In this document: in pieces, positions 1-9,609 of the stretch
Numbering within the stretch: the first letter of the stretch is position 1
How the letters are laid out: each line of letters begins with the position of its first letter
Assembly (NCBI GenBank): GCA_004835665.1
Contig: RBKR01000008.1
Span: 558,001 to 622,000 of the forward strand
DNA from: Phoma sp. XZ068
Taxonomy: Eukaryota; Ascomycota; Dothideomycetes; Pleosporales; Didymellaceae
DNA: 64,000 bases
Direction of reading: 5' to 3'
Position numbers and translations under genes: made by a program
The notes under the pieces: model-generated
Databases searched by the model: none
What the model was told of the DNA's origin: nothing
The model's input: the letters and a program-made list of their open reading frames with translations, nothing else

Positions 1-1894
1 GGCCTGCTGGACCGAGCGACATCAACACTAGTAACATTGCTGGTGACCTTGCGAACCAGCTTGCTCCCGGACCGGGCGTGAATGGCCAACGTCCAGCGAG
101 CAGTGACGTTGTAGGAAACCTTGCGATCTCTGGCGGAGGTTCTCTTTCAATCGAAAAAGGTCAACCCAACCCCCAGGGTCAGGGTCAGGGTCAGGGAGCT
201 GGCGTGGCAATCATCGAAGTCAAGGCGACCGTCGTCCTCGAACCTAACGGCCAGCAGATAGAGACGGCTGTCATTGAGCAACCTGGACCAGGACAACAAG
301 CCCCAGCACCGCCAGTGCCACCGCCAGCGCCCGAAATGACACCTCCTCAGCCTCCGCCAGCCCCTGCGGAGGCCAAACCTACAGAAGCACCAGCAGGCAT
401 GCCTGCCCCGCCAATGCCTCCCCCAGCCATGCCTCCACCAGCTGAGCCTCTGCGCAATTCAACTGCTGCTGAGGCAATGCCTAAGCCACCTACTCCACCT
501 GCCGAGGGCATGGGTGCAATGGTATGTCACTGGTTCCCTTGTGATATTTATGCTGACATGAGACACAGCCTTCTGCTCCACCACCTCCTGGTACCATCAC
601 TGAAATTGCTGAAGGTGGAAAAGCAACGCCAGCCGCAGAGGCCGCTAAACCACCAGCAGAAGCTCCAAAGCCAGCTGAGGGTGCCCCGAAACCAAATGAA
701 GGAGTTTCTCCGCCAGCCGCCAACGCTACCGCTTCTGGCATGGCCGTGACTGTCGTTGCAGGAGGCTCGCCACCACCTGGAGTCCAAGCTGCGGCAAACA
801 CATCATCCCCTGCTGCGTCTCCTGTTGATGCTGCAAAACTGACCCCAGATGCTCTCATCGCCTCACCTACTGTCACACCAGCAGGTAACCCAGTCACTGT
901 CCAGGCAGGGAGTGGAACCAACTCAACAAGGTCAGCCAACGGAGCTGCTGCTGCAGTCACTGTTGTAGCTATCAACTCAACGCGCTCAACCGGCGGCGCA
1001 GGAGCAGCAGCAGTGACAGTCGTTGCCGGTTCAGGCTCAAAATCCAACTCTAGCAGCCCAGCCGGCGCAGTCACCGTCGTTGCAGGCGGTGGAGCGAAGA
1101 ACGGCACTGCCCAAGCGACGTCCTCCAAAGCCGGCGCTTCGGTCAATTCTGCAACCCTCACCCCTGACGCCCTTATTGCAGCCTCCACCACAACCGCCGC
1201 TTCTTCTGCCGTGACCGTCGTCGCTGGCTCAGGGGGTAGAAACAGCAGTGCCGCATCAGCAGCGGCAGCAGCAAATGGTGGATGCAATTGTGCATGCCTG
1301 TGTCCTGCTGGCTCATTCCCCATGGCCGCTCCCCAAGCTCAGCCTTTCCAGCTCGGCGCCATGGGACCAGGCCCAGGAAGCAGCACGATGCAGACCGTAA
1401 CGTCCGCAGTCACCATTGTAGCCGGCCCAGCACCTCCAGGCGCACAGCAAGCCGTCGCTTCATCCTCGAGCAGCTCGACTGTGAGCGTCGACTCGGCAAC
1501 CTTGACTACCGCAGGTCTCCTCGCTGGTTCCCCTGCAGCACCGGCAGGCCCAGGCGTGACCATGATTGCCTCCGGCGACCCAGCAATCTCTGCCTCGGCC
1601 TCAGCAGCTGCGTCCTCAACCTCATCCTCAGGCAACGTCGCCGCTGCTCCTGCAGCCCCGGTAGCAAGCGAAGCGAGCAGTTCCACAAGCTCTGGTACGA
1701 ACGTGCCGGCGCAAAGTGCCGTCACGGGTACTACAACGCCTGCAGCCACACCACCAGACAGCACGGCGACTCTGCAACAGAACCAGGCGTTACCATTTGA
1801 CATCTCCACGGTGGCACTGCAGAGCCGTGTTACAGTGAACTTGGGTAGGAGACTAGCGAAGCCTACCGAGGCGGCGAAGAGGTGGTTGTGGTGA
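1..1894 (+). CDS. Pro/Ala/Ser-rich repeat protein, 5'-truncated by the window edge
   Basis: The reading frame is already open at base 3, so the start lies outside the window; 614 residues are visible. One intron at 522-568 (47 nt, branch CTGAC) joins two frames exactly. The visible N-terminal part is Pro-rich with (PP)n and a GQGQGQGQ run. After the intron come Ala/Ser/Thr-rich spacers that carry eight copies of an AVTVVAG-like segment and three copies of an LTPDALIA-like segment. A small Cys cluster (GGCNCACLCPAGSFP, bases 1279-1323) sits in the C-terminal half. The C-terminus is basic and has no visible GPI-type hydrophobic tail. I do not recognise a family. Low-complexity, Ser/Thr-rich composition with short beta-branched repeats suggests a cell-wall or extracellular structural protein, but no signal peptide is visible because the N-terminus is missing. 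The exon join is solid; function is unknown. Confidence 0.72.
740..1579 (+). repeat. Coding repeat: eight AVTVVAG-type segments alternating with LTPDALIA-type segments
   Basis: Seen in translation of the left-edge gene. The copies read AVTVVAGG, PVTVQAGS, AVTVVAIN, AVTVVAGS, AVTVVAGG, AVTVVAGS, AVTIVAGP and VTMIASG. LTPDALIAS, LTPDALIAA and LTTAGLLAG lie between some of them. Spacers are Ala/Ser/Pro-rich and of unequal length, so this is a degenerate protein-level repeat and not a perfect DNA tandem array. Confidence 0.8.
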
Positions 1895-2356
1895 TTATGG
1901 GGGATGGATGCATGCAATACCCTTACAAATTTCCGTTTTTTATGTTTGTACAGAGCATTGAGTGCTCTGCAAGTTTAATCTATGTCAAAGTTGAAGACAC
2001 ATACGAAATAGCTGGTGCTCGTGCTGTTGTGACTTGTGTCGTATGTCTATTGGGTATCTTTGTCTATCTACTTTTATTGCATCGCCTTCATGTGAATGAC
2101 ACAGGCTGAGATGCAAATGTCTCACCATTCATAGCCCTGCTCCTCTTACTTTACGCTCGGACGCGTTGGCCAAGTATACCCCTTTATGGGCGATTCCTTG
2201 AGTGGGCTGATGGCGTGAGGACTTGCTGCCCACCATCCATCGTGCCGACATTCATCCAAGACGCCGCTTGGCAAGTCCACGGCTATGCAGCTGGTATTGG
2301 TGTACAGTGGATGTTCTTTAACACTTGTGTATGTCGATCTTACACCCGTCCCTCGC
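1895..2356. other. Intergenic, convergent 3' ends
   Basis: Lies between the stop of the repeat protein (+) and the stop of RPP1 (-). T-rich stretches fit 3' UTRs. No gene or other structure seen. Confidence 0.6.
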
Positions 2357-3475
2357 TCAGGCAGCCTCTTTCTCGGCCGCGTCTAACTGAGCCTGCTTGA
2401 TGCGCTTCTGTTCGCGCTTGGAGATGGGCTTCTCCGTCTGGCGCGCAGGTGTACCCTCCAGACTCTCTCCTGGCCTCTTCCCGTTTTGATTTTTTGCCTT
2501 CCCCTTGCCATCTTGCTTGTCTTTCGATACGGGAGCCGGCTTTTCTCCTCCGTACACAATGTCGATCACACCCTTGAAGCTCTGTCTCTTCAATCGCGCA
2601 TGCTCAACAACACTGCGCGGCTCTTTTGTAAGACCGTCCTTTCCCCTCTCGGCTCCCAGACCCCATACTGAAGCCAGATTGATGACGTCGCTTGGCGCGC
2701 GAATGCCCAGTACGCTCTTTGCTTCTGAACTGAAGATCAAGCCTCGACCGCGTGTGACCCGAATGAGCTGTGTCGCGTTGCTGATCAGATTGCGCTTCGC
2801 TTGCGGGTCGCTTGAAAGGATGCCTTGACTGTAACACAGTTCGATCTTGATTCCACGCGTAATCGCTGCGCCCAGCATAGGGAACTTGAAGTGCTTCTCG
2901 AATCGGCGAGTCAGGTCCAGCGAGATGATGTCGACGTCGAGGCTGTGGCATGCTTGCTGAAGGGTGCGCTCGTCGGTTGGTCGTGCGGCAACGAGGTCAT
3001 AGTGCTGTTGCAGTTGGGGTATGCGAAAGTTCGAGGCGCTGTCGGTGAGGAAGATGTTGCATCGTCGCAGAATACGTAGGCGTTGGGGAACAGGGAACGG
3101 CAGTGTGGTTGGTATTTGCGAGGTCTGGTTGGTCTGGTGTTAGCAGCATGTCTTGGTCGCCAGGTCTTGGTAGTCATGGCTCTGTGAGCTCCATGGAAAT
3201 CGCATAACAGGGTCAGGGAGAACGCAAGCTCTGTGGATTCTTGCTAGACGGAAGGAGCGGTACATGTCACGTACTAGTTCGCTGGGCAGCTTCCCACTAT
3301 ATGTGTGTGTGAGGGCAACCACGTCGTATCCTACTACACAAGTCAGTCACGACCTTATATGCACGCAAGGGCGCCGAGTCTGCGTACATTCGTCCAAGAA
3401 AGCAACTGTGCGCTGCAATTCTCTCGCAGCGTCAGCGCCCGCACCCGGCCACGGTACGTTCAGATCGTGGAACAT
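2357..3475 (-). CDS. RPP1: RNase P/MRP protein subunit Rpp30/Rpp1
   Basis: Predicted 307 aa from three exons: 3475-3388, 3333-3275 and 3133-2357. Introns are 3387-3334 (54 nt) and 3274-3134 (141 nt, GTACGT..CTAACACCAG). The N-terminus MFHDLNVPW matches the conserved opening of the family. The middle YDLVAARPTDERTLQQAC and SLDVDIISLDL, then RGIKIELCYSQG, are diagnostic of the Rpp30 TIM-barrel fold. The Lys-rich C-terminal tail (KREQKRIKQAQ) is typical of fungal members. The protein is a shared subunit of nuclear RNase P (tRNA 5' processing) and RNase MRP (rRNA processing). It is divergent from CKA1. The second intron is a multiple of three but contains an in-frame stop, so it must be spliced. 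The exact acceptor of intron 2 (3134 versus 3125) would change three residues. Confidence 0.9.
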
Positions 3476-3504
3476 GGTGAGTATGGGCGATTTTGAGTGG
3501 GGAG

Positions 3505-3580
3505 GTATGCGCAGCAAGAAAGGTATTCAGTACGGCTGTGAAATGCAAAGGGCATGCTGACTAATAAATAATACTGCCAG
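3505..3580 (+). other. Probable intron in the 5' leader of CKA1
   Basis: GTATGC donor at 3505, CTGACTAAT branch-like site and ACTGCCAG acceptor ending at 3580, upstream of the canonical CKA1 start. Splicing it joins an upstream ATG (3474 or 3483) in frame with an open stretch that runs into CKA1; see the findings. Confidence 0.5.
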
Positions 3581-3912
3581 AACCGCATTGTGATTCTGCT
3601 GCACAAGCTCACCATCATCCCCGCACCCAGTCAAATCTCGATCTCTCCGCGCAGCCAGCCAAGTCCCAGCCGGCTGTTGCAGCACCACGACCGCGCCGCG
3701 ACAACCACGACTCTGGGCGCGTATTTTGGAATAAGGCAGCTGCGTTCGGCCTGCTGAGTGTCGGCCTTGCTTGCCTGTGTCTGCGCCTAATTCCCGCCAA
3801 CCTCCGCCTCTTCACCCCACCACTCGACCGCGTCAACCAATCCACCACACTCGCTGTGCCCCAGACAGTCGCTGCCTCGTTGCCGACTGTCACCGCCAAT
3901 CTGGCTGCCAAA

Positions 3913-5138
3913 ATGACCACCAACAGCAGCGGCGCGAGCATTGCTCGCGTCTATGCCGACGTCAACGCCAACATGCCCCGCTCGTACTGGGACTACGACT
4001 CGGTCAACATCTCGTGGGGCGTGCTTGAGAATTACGAGGTTGTCCGCAAGATTGGCCGCGGAAAGTACTCGGAGGTGTTCGAGGGTATCAACGTGGTCAA
4101 CTACCAGAAGTGCGTCATCAAGGTTCTGAAGCCGGTCAAGAAGAAGAAGATAAAGCGCGAAATCAAGATCCTTCAGAACCTGTCTGGTGGACCCAACATT
4201 GTTTCGCTTCTGGATGTGGTGCGCGACAACCAGGTCAGTAGTGATTCTGAAGAAGACTGCATGAGCGACCGCACGGTATTGTGCCTCGCCCGCTGTCACG
4301 TCTTGGACGATTTGCTAATGTGCAAGGTGTAGAGCAAGACTCCATCGTTGATATTCGAATATGTCAACAACACCGACTTCAGGAGTCTCTACCCCAAGTT
4401 CCAGGACTACGACGTACGGTACTACATCTTCGAGCTGCTCAAGGCTCTGGACTTCTGCCACAGCAAAGGCATCATGCATCGTGATGTCAAGCCTCATAAC
4501 GTTATGATCGATCATGAGAAGCGCAAGGTAGGGCTCTCTGCGCGACTGGAAGGAAAGACTACTGATTGCTTGCTTGCAGTTACGATTGATTGATTGGGGT
4601 CTCGCCGAATTCTACCACGCCGGGACCGAATACAACGTCCGCGTCGCCTCGCGATACTTCAAGGGACCTGAATTGCTCGTGGATTTCCAGGAGTACGACT
4701 ACTCGCTCGACATGTGGTCATTAGGCGCCATGTTTGCATCGATGATCTTCCGACGAGAACCCTTCTTCCACGGCAACAGCAATTCAGACCAGCTGGTGAA
4801 GATTGCCAAGGTGCTTGGAACTGAGGATCTGTTCGACTACCTCGACAAGTACGACATTGAGCTCGATGCTCAGTACGACGACATACTCAGCCGCTACCCC
4901 AAGAAGCCATGGCACTCATTTATCAATGCCGACAACCAGCGTTTCGTTAGCAACGACGCCATTGACTTCCTTGACAAGCTTCTGCGTTACGACCACCAGG
5001 TAAGATGCCGTCACACGTATCCTGTTTGCACATACTGACTCAAGCTAGGATCGACTCACAGCCCAAGAGGCGATGGCTCATCCTTACTTTGCCCCTGTTC
5101 GACAAGCTGCTCAGCAGAACAGCAGCAACGCGGCGTGA
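3913..5138 (+). CDS. CKA1: Casein kinase II catalytic (alpha) subunit
   Basis: Predicted 341 aa from four exons: 3913-4233, 4333-4527, 4580-4999 and 5049-5138 (introns of 99, 52 and 49 nt). Hallmarks: glycine loop GRGKYSEVF near residue 48, Lys-rich KPVKKKKIKREIKIL, catalytic HRDVKPHN (Asp about 158), and DWGLAEFY at about 177, where CK2 has DWG in place of the usual DFG. YWDYDSVNISWGVLENYEVV at the N-terminus is also CK2-specific. The enzyme is a constitutively active Ser/Thr kinase preferring acidic sites, acting in nucleus and cytoplasm with CK2-beta. I chose the ATG at 3913 because it gives the usual family length (MTTNSSGASIARVYADVN). The frame is open for 110 codons upstream of it, so a longer isoform cannot be excluded. 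Confidence 0.95.
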
Positions 5139-5593
5139 TTGATACCCATTTCAGTACCTAGATGTTGAGTAATGGCATAAGATTCACGAACGAACCGACG
5201 CTCGATATGGTTCATTGATGCTTCATTGCTCTGGCCAGCAGCGCCTTTTCCATCAATGTTCTAGTGCATATTCAGTCATACAATTCGCGGTGGCAGGGCG
5301 TAAAGGTCGGTCTGCGTCAGGACTGGGGCGGGATTCTATTGGAGTATGGAGCGCAAAGTGGAGGGAAGACTCAGTCAGTCATGCATTCGGAGGGCGTCAA
5401 CGTGCTATCAAACACACTCAAAGACTCATATTGTTCACATTCTTCACCGTTGCGTTGACTGCGTGATGCTTGGTGATCGCCCATTGGATCGGAGTAGAGA
5501 CGCTCGGATGTCCAGGTCTGGTGGTGTTCATGCATGCCCGCGGAGCTAGTGACTGAACTGTCGACTCACTGCACCGCAAAATATGCCCCGCTG
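5139..5593. other. Intergenic: CKA1 3' end and VAS1 promoter/leader
   Basis: Contains the CKA1 3' UTR and the VAS1 promoter. An additional in-frame ATG at 5534 precedes the proposed mitochondrial start but would add acidic residues at the N-terminus. Nothing else seen. Confidence 0.5.
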
Positions 5594-8500
5594 ATGCTGC
5601 CCCTCGGTCCTATATTGCGTCGACCGCGCACCCTTCGATTCTCTCTCCCACACTTACGACACCGTTCCCTCCACTTTCGGTCCCTGTCCGCGCTGCGCAG
5701 TGCTCAATTGCGACCGCAGCCTTCCACTCTCTGCACCGTCGAGCGCGTGCTCTCACACGACTACACCACCGCCACCATGGCGCTCAATGCTGCCTCGCAC
5801 AACGTCACCGGCGAGAAGACTGGCCCCGTCACTGCTGCCCCTCCTGCCGTCAGCGACGAGAGCAAGAAGGCGCTCCTCGAGGCCGCCAATGCGGACCCCA
5901 CCGGCCAGTCTGCGCCCGGACGCGAGAACGAGAAGGGCGTAGAGAAGAAGGAGAAGACAGCCAAGGAGCTCGAGAAGGAGCGAAAGAAGGCTGAAAAGGA
6001 TGCCAAGTTTAAGGCGAAGAAGGCCGCCGCCCAAGCTGCGCCCGCTGCTGCAAAGGAGGGCGGCGCCAAGAAGGAGAAGAAGAAGGGCAAGGACGAGGAG
6101 CAGCTGCCCGAGTTTGTCGAGGAGACACCGAAGGGCGAGAAGAAGCGCATGAGGAGCCTCGAGGACCCGCACACAAAGGCGTACGTGCCCAAGGTTGTTG
6201 AGTCAGCGTGGTGTGAGTCGAGCCCCCGCCGTTCGCTGCTGTTGTGCTGACCTGTTCCAGACGACTGGTGGGAGAAGGAGGGCTTCTTCAAGCCTGAGCT
6301 CCAGGCTGATGGAACCGTCAAGCCCCCTGGCCACTTCGTCATCCCCATCCCTCCCCCCAACGTCACCGGCAAGCTTCACTGCGGCCACGCCCTCGCCACA
6401 TCGCTGCAGGACGTCCTGATCCGATGGCACCGCATGCGCGGCTTCACCACACTCTACCTGCCTGGCTGTGATCACGCAGGTATTGCCACACAGAGCGTTG
6501 TTGAGAAGATGCTTTGGAGACGCGAGAAGAAGACAAGGTACGACCTCGGTCGCCAGAAGTTCTTGGAGCGCACACACGAGTGGAAGACCGAGTACCACCA
6601 GCATCTCACACACACCCTGAAGCGCATGGGTGGTTCTTTCGACTGGACACGCGAGGCCTTCACAATGGACAACAATCTATCTGCCGCCGTGACAGACAGT
6701 TTCGTCAAGATGCACGAGGACGGCCTCATCTATAGGTCGAACAGGCTCGTCAACTGGTGCACAAAGCTCAACACAGCGCTATCAGCTCTCGAGGTCGACA
6801 ACAAGGACCTCACTGGCAGGACATTGCTCACCGTTCCCGACTACGAGCGCAAGGTCGAATTCGGTGTCTTGACTCATTTCAAGTACCAGATTGAGGGCAG
6901 TGACAAGACCGTTGAAGTCGCGACAACTCGTGTTGAGACTATGCTTGGTGACTCCGGTATCGCCGTCCACCCCAAGGACGAGCGCTACAAGGACTTGGTT
7001 GGCAAGAAGGCCAAGCACCCCTTCCTCGACCGTCTCCTGCCCATCGTTGCCGACGAATACGTTGACCCCGAATTTGGTACTGGTGCTGTCAAGCTGACAC
7101 CCGCACACGACCCCAACGATTTCAACCTGGGCAAGAAACACAACCTCGAGTTCATTAACATCCTTAACGACAACGGTACATTGAACAAGAACTGCGGCGA
7201 GTTTGCAGGCCAGAAGCGATTCGATGCTCGTTACACCGTTGTTGAGGCGCTTGAGAAGGCGGGGCTTTTCGTCAAGAAGGTCGACAACCCGATGAAGGTT
7301 CCCATTTGCTCGAGGTCTGGCGATGTCATCGAGCCCATCATGAAGCCGCAATGGTGGATGAAGATGGACGAAATGGCGAAGCCAGCGATTGAAGCTGTCC
7401 GCAACGGCGACATCAAGATCCGTCCTGCGAGCTCGGAGAAGACATACATGCACTGGATGAACAACATTCAGGACTGGTGTTTGTCGCGTCAGCTCTGGTG
7501 GGGTCACCAGATTCCTGCTTACTTCGTCAACATCGAGGGTGGCGAGGGTGACCGTACCGACAACGAGCTCTGGGTCACTGGTCGCACAGAAGAGGAGGCA
7601 AACAAGAAGGCTGCCGAGAAGTTCCAGGGCAAGAAGTTCACACTTGAGCGTGATGAGGATGTACTCGACACATGGTACTCTTCTGGTCTCTGGCCCTTCA
7701 GCACGCTTGGCTGGCCCAATGAGGACTCTGTCGACCTCAAGAACCTCTTCCCTACATCCGTCCTCGAGACTGGTTGGGATATTCTGTTCTTCTGGGTTGC
7801 TCGCATGATCATGCTGTCGCTCCGTCTGACCGGAAAGGTTCCTTTCAAGGAGGTCTACTGCCACTCGCTGATCCGTGACTCTGAAGGCAGGAAGATGTCA
7901 AAGTCCCTCGGAAACGTCATCGATCCTGTCGATATCATGGACGGTATTACCCTCGAGAAGCTCCACCAGCAGCTGACTACGGGTAACCTCGATCCCAAGG
8001 AACTGAAGACCGCCGAGAAGTACCAGAAGACCTCATTCCCTCAGGGTATTCCCGAGTGCGGTGCTGATGCTCTGCGCATGGCCCTTGTTGGTTACACAAC
8101 TGGTGGCGGTGACATCTCGTTTGATGTCTCCGTCATCCACGGATACAGGAGGTTCTGCAACAAGATTTACCAGGCTACCAAGTATGTCCTTGGTCGTCTG
8201 GGCGACTTCCAGCCTCGTGCACAGATTGAGAAGGGCGGCAAGGAGTCGCTCGCCGAGAGGTGGATTCTGCACAAGCTCACTACTTCCGCAAAGAAGATCA
8301 ACGCTCACCTCGAGGCCCGCGAATTCTCGCTTGCTACACAGGTTGCTTACAGGTACTTCTACGAGGTATGCATATCAAACATGGATTTTTTGCCCAATCA
8401 TGCTAACAAGTCGCAGTTCCTGTGCGACACATACATCGAGAACAGCAAGGCTATCTTCGATGACGGTAGCGAGGCCGAGAAGGAGAGCGCCAAGCAGACT

Positions 8501-9163
8501 CTTTACACAGCCATTGAGGGCGGTCTGACCATGATCCACCCCTTCATGCCCTTCCTGACTGAAGAGCTCTGGCAACGTCTGCCCCGCAGGCAAGGTGACA
8601 AGACCCCATCCATCACCGTCGCCTCCTTCCCGCAGTACATCGAGTCGTTCAACGATGAGAGCGCCGAGGCTGAGTACGAGCTCCTTGTCGACGTTTCAAG
8701 AGCTCTGCGCTCCCTCACCGCCGAGTACGGGTTCAAAGACAACGGCAAGACCTACATCCAGCCCCTCGACGACGCTACCCACAAGTCTCTCCAGACCGCC
8801 ACATCTCTGCCCTCTATCCGCTCGCTGGCCGGCAAGACCGTCTCTGAGATCACCATTCTCTCTCCCTCCGACCCTCTCCCTACAGGCTGCGCCGTCTACA
8901 CCGTCGGCAGCTCCGCCACCGCGTTCCTCGACGTCAAGGGCCGCATCGAGGTCGACAAGGAAATCACCAAGGCCCAGGACCGTCTCAAGAAGGCCAACGA
9001 GACAATCGAGAAGCAGAAGAAGATCATGGACGCCGACTGGGAGGAGAAGGTCTCTGATGTCGTCAAGGAGCAGGAGAAGGAGAAGCTCAAGGCTGCCGAG
9101 ATCGAGGGCAAGAACTGGCAGGCGAGTATCGAGCAGTTTGAGAAGCTCAAGCTTAGCGAGTAA
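5594..9163 (+). CDS. VAS1: Valyl-tRNA synthetase, dual mitochondrial/cytosolic
   Basis: Three exons: 5594-6212, 6261-8365 and 8417-9163; introns of 48 and 51 nt. The long form (ATG 5594) is 1156 aa and the short form (ATG 5777) 1095 aa. Class I signatures: the HIGH motif is HCGH at about residue 185 of the short form, within PPNVTGKLHCGHAL, and the KMSKS motif is exact at about 690. The CP1 editing region, anticodon-binding region and C-terminal Val-RS coiled-coil arm (ITKAQDRLKKANETIEKQKK) are all recognisable. A Lys/Glu-rich N-terminal appendix (about residues 45-110 of the short form) precedes the core, as in other fungal enzymes. The enzyme charges tRNA-Val. The 61 residues ahead of ATG 5777 form an Arg/Ser/Leu-rich, almost acid-free presequence typical of mitochondrial import. 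Yeast VAS1 also makes both forms from one gene. Confidence 0.95.
5771..5780 (+). promoter_or_regulatory. VAS1: Strong Kozak context at the internal (cytosolic) VAS1 start
   Basis: The internal ATG at 5777 sits in GCCACCATGG, the ideal eukaryotic context. The upstream in-frame ATG at 5594 has a C at -3 and is weak. This arrangement favours leaky scanning past the mitochondrial start. Confidence 0.65.
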
Positions 9164-9609
9164 AACAGGGATGCTAGGTGAGCATTCAGGGTAGAGTACT
9201 AGATTCGGTTTGCAAAAGCTAGGTAGACGTTTAAAGTCGTTTCCATGTTCATCGCGCTTCTGCCTGAGTTATGCTGCGATGAGGTTTTGTGATGTATGGC
9301 ATTTTGTACTCTGAGGGATGTGGTGGTTCAGGGGTTGCGGAGAAACGTAGCCGTCAGTCTCAAATTGAGGTTGTGCTGCGGTATTAGACATGCTGTAGAG
9401 ATCATTTTGAAGAAAGGGTCAAGCTTGCTGTGACTGAGTCAATAAGTGAACACTTATTTTCACTCTGCAAACACGCGAAGAGCTTGTCTCGCTTGCCTCA
9501 AAGCAGACATCTCATCTCTATCATCACATGTCCTGCGAAGCGAATGTCTGCTCAATTGCAAATGGGTATCTCTTGCTACACCTCCCTAAATGCACTCCTC
9601 GCATCCTGC
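9164..9609. other. Intergenic, convergent 3' ends
   Basis: Lies between VAS1 (+) and dynamitin (-) stops. T-rich, consistent with overlapping or closely spaced 3' UTRs. No gene seen. Confidence 0.6.

Noticed and set aside
176..197. (TCAGGG)n run resembling a telomere-type repeat at the window edge
   Set aside because: It is in frame inside the repeat-protein exon, encodes GQGQGQGQ, has only a few units and is not at a chromosome end by any other sign.
490..1323. Long minus-strand open frame antisense to the left-edge gene
   Set aside because: It is a composition shadow: the sense strand has a phase-correct intron and protein repeats, and the antisense translation mirrors them (ATTVTA runs).
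6782..7864. 360-codon minus-strand open frame
   Set aside because: Antisense shadow of the valyl-tRNA synthetase core.
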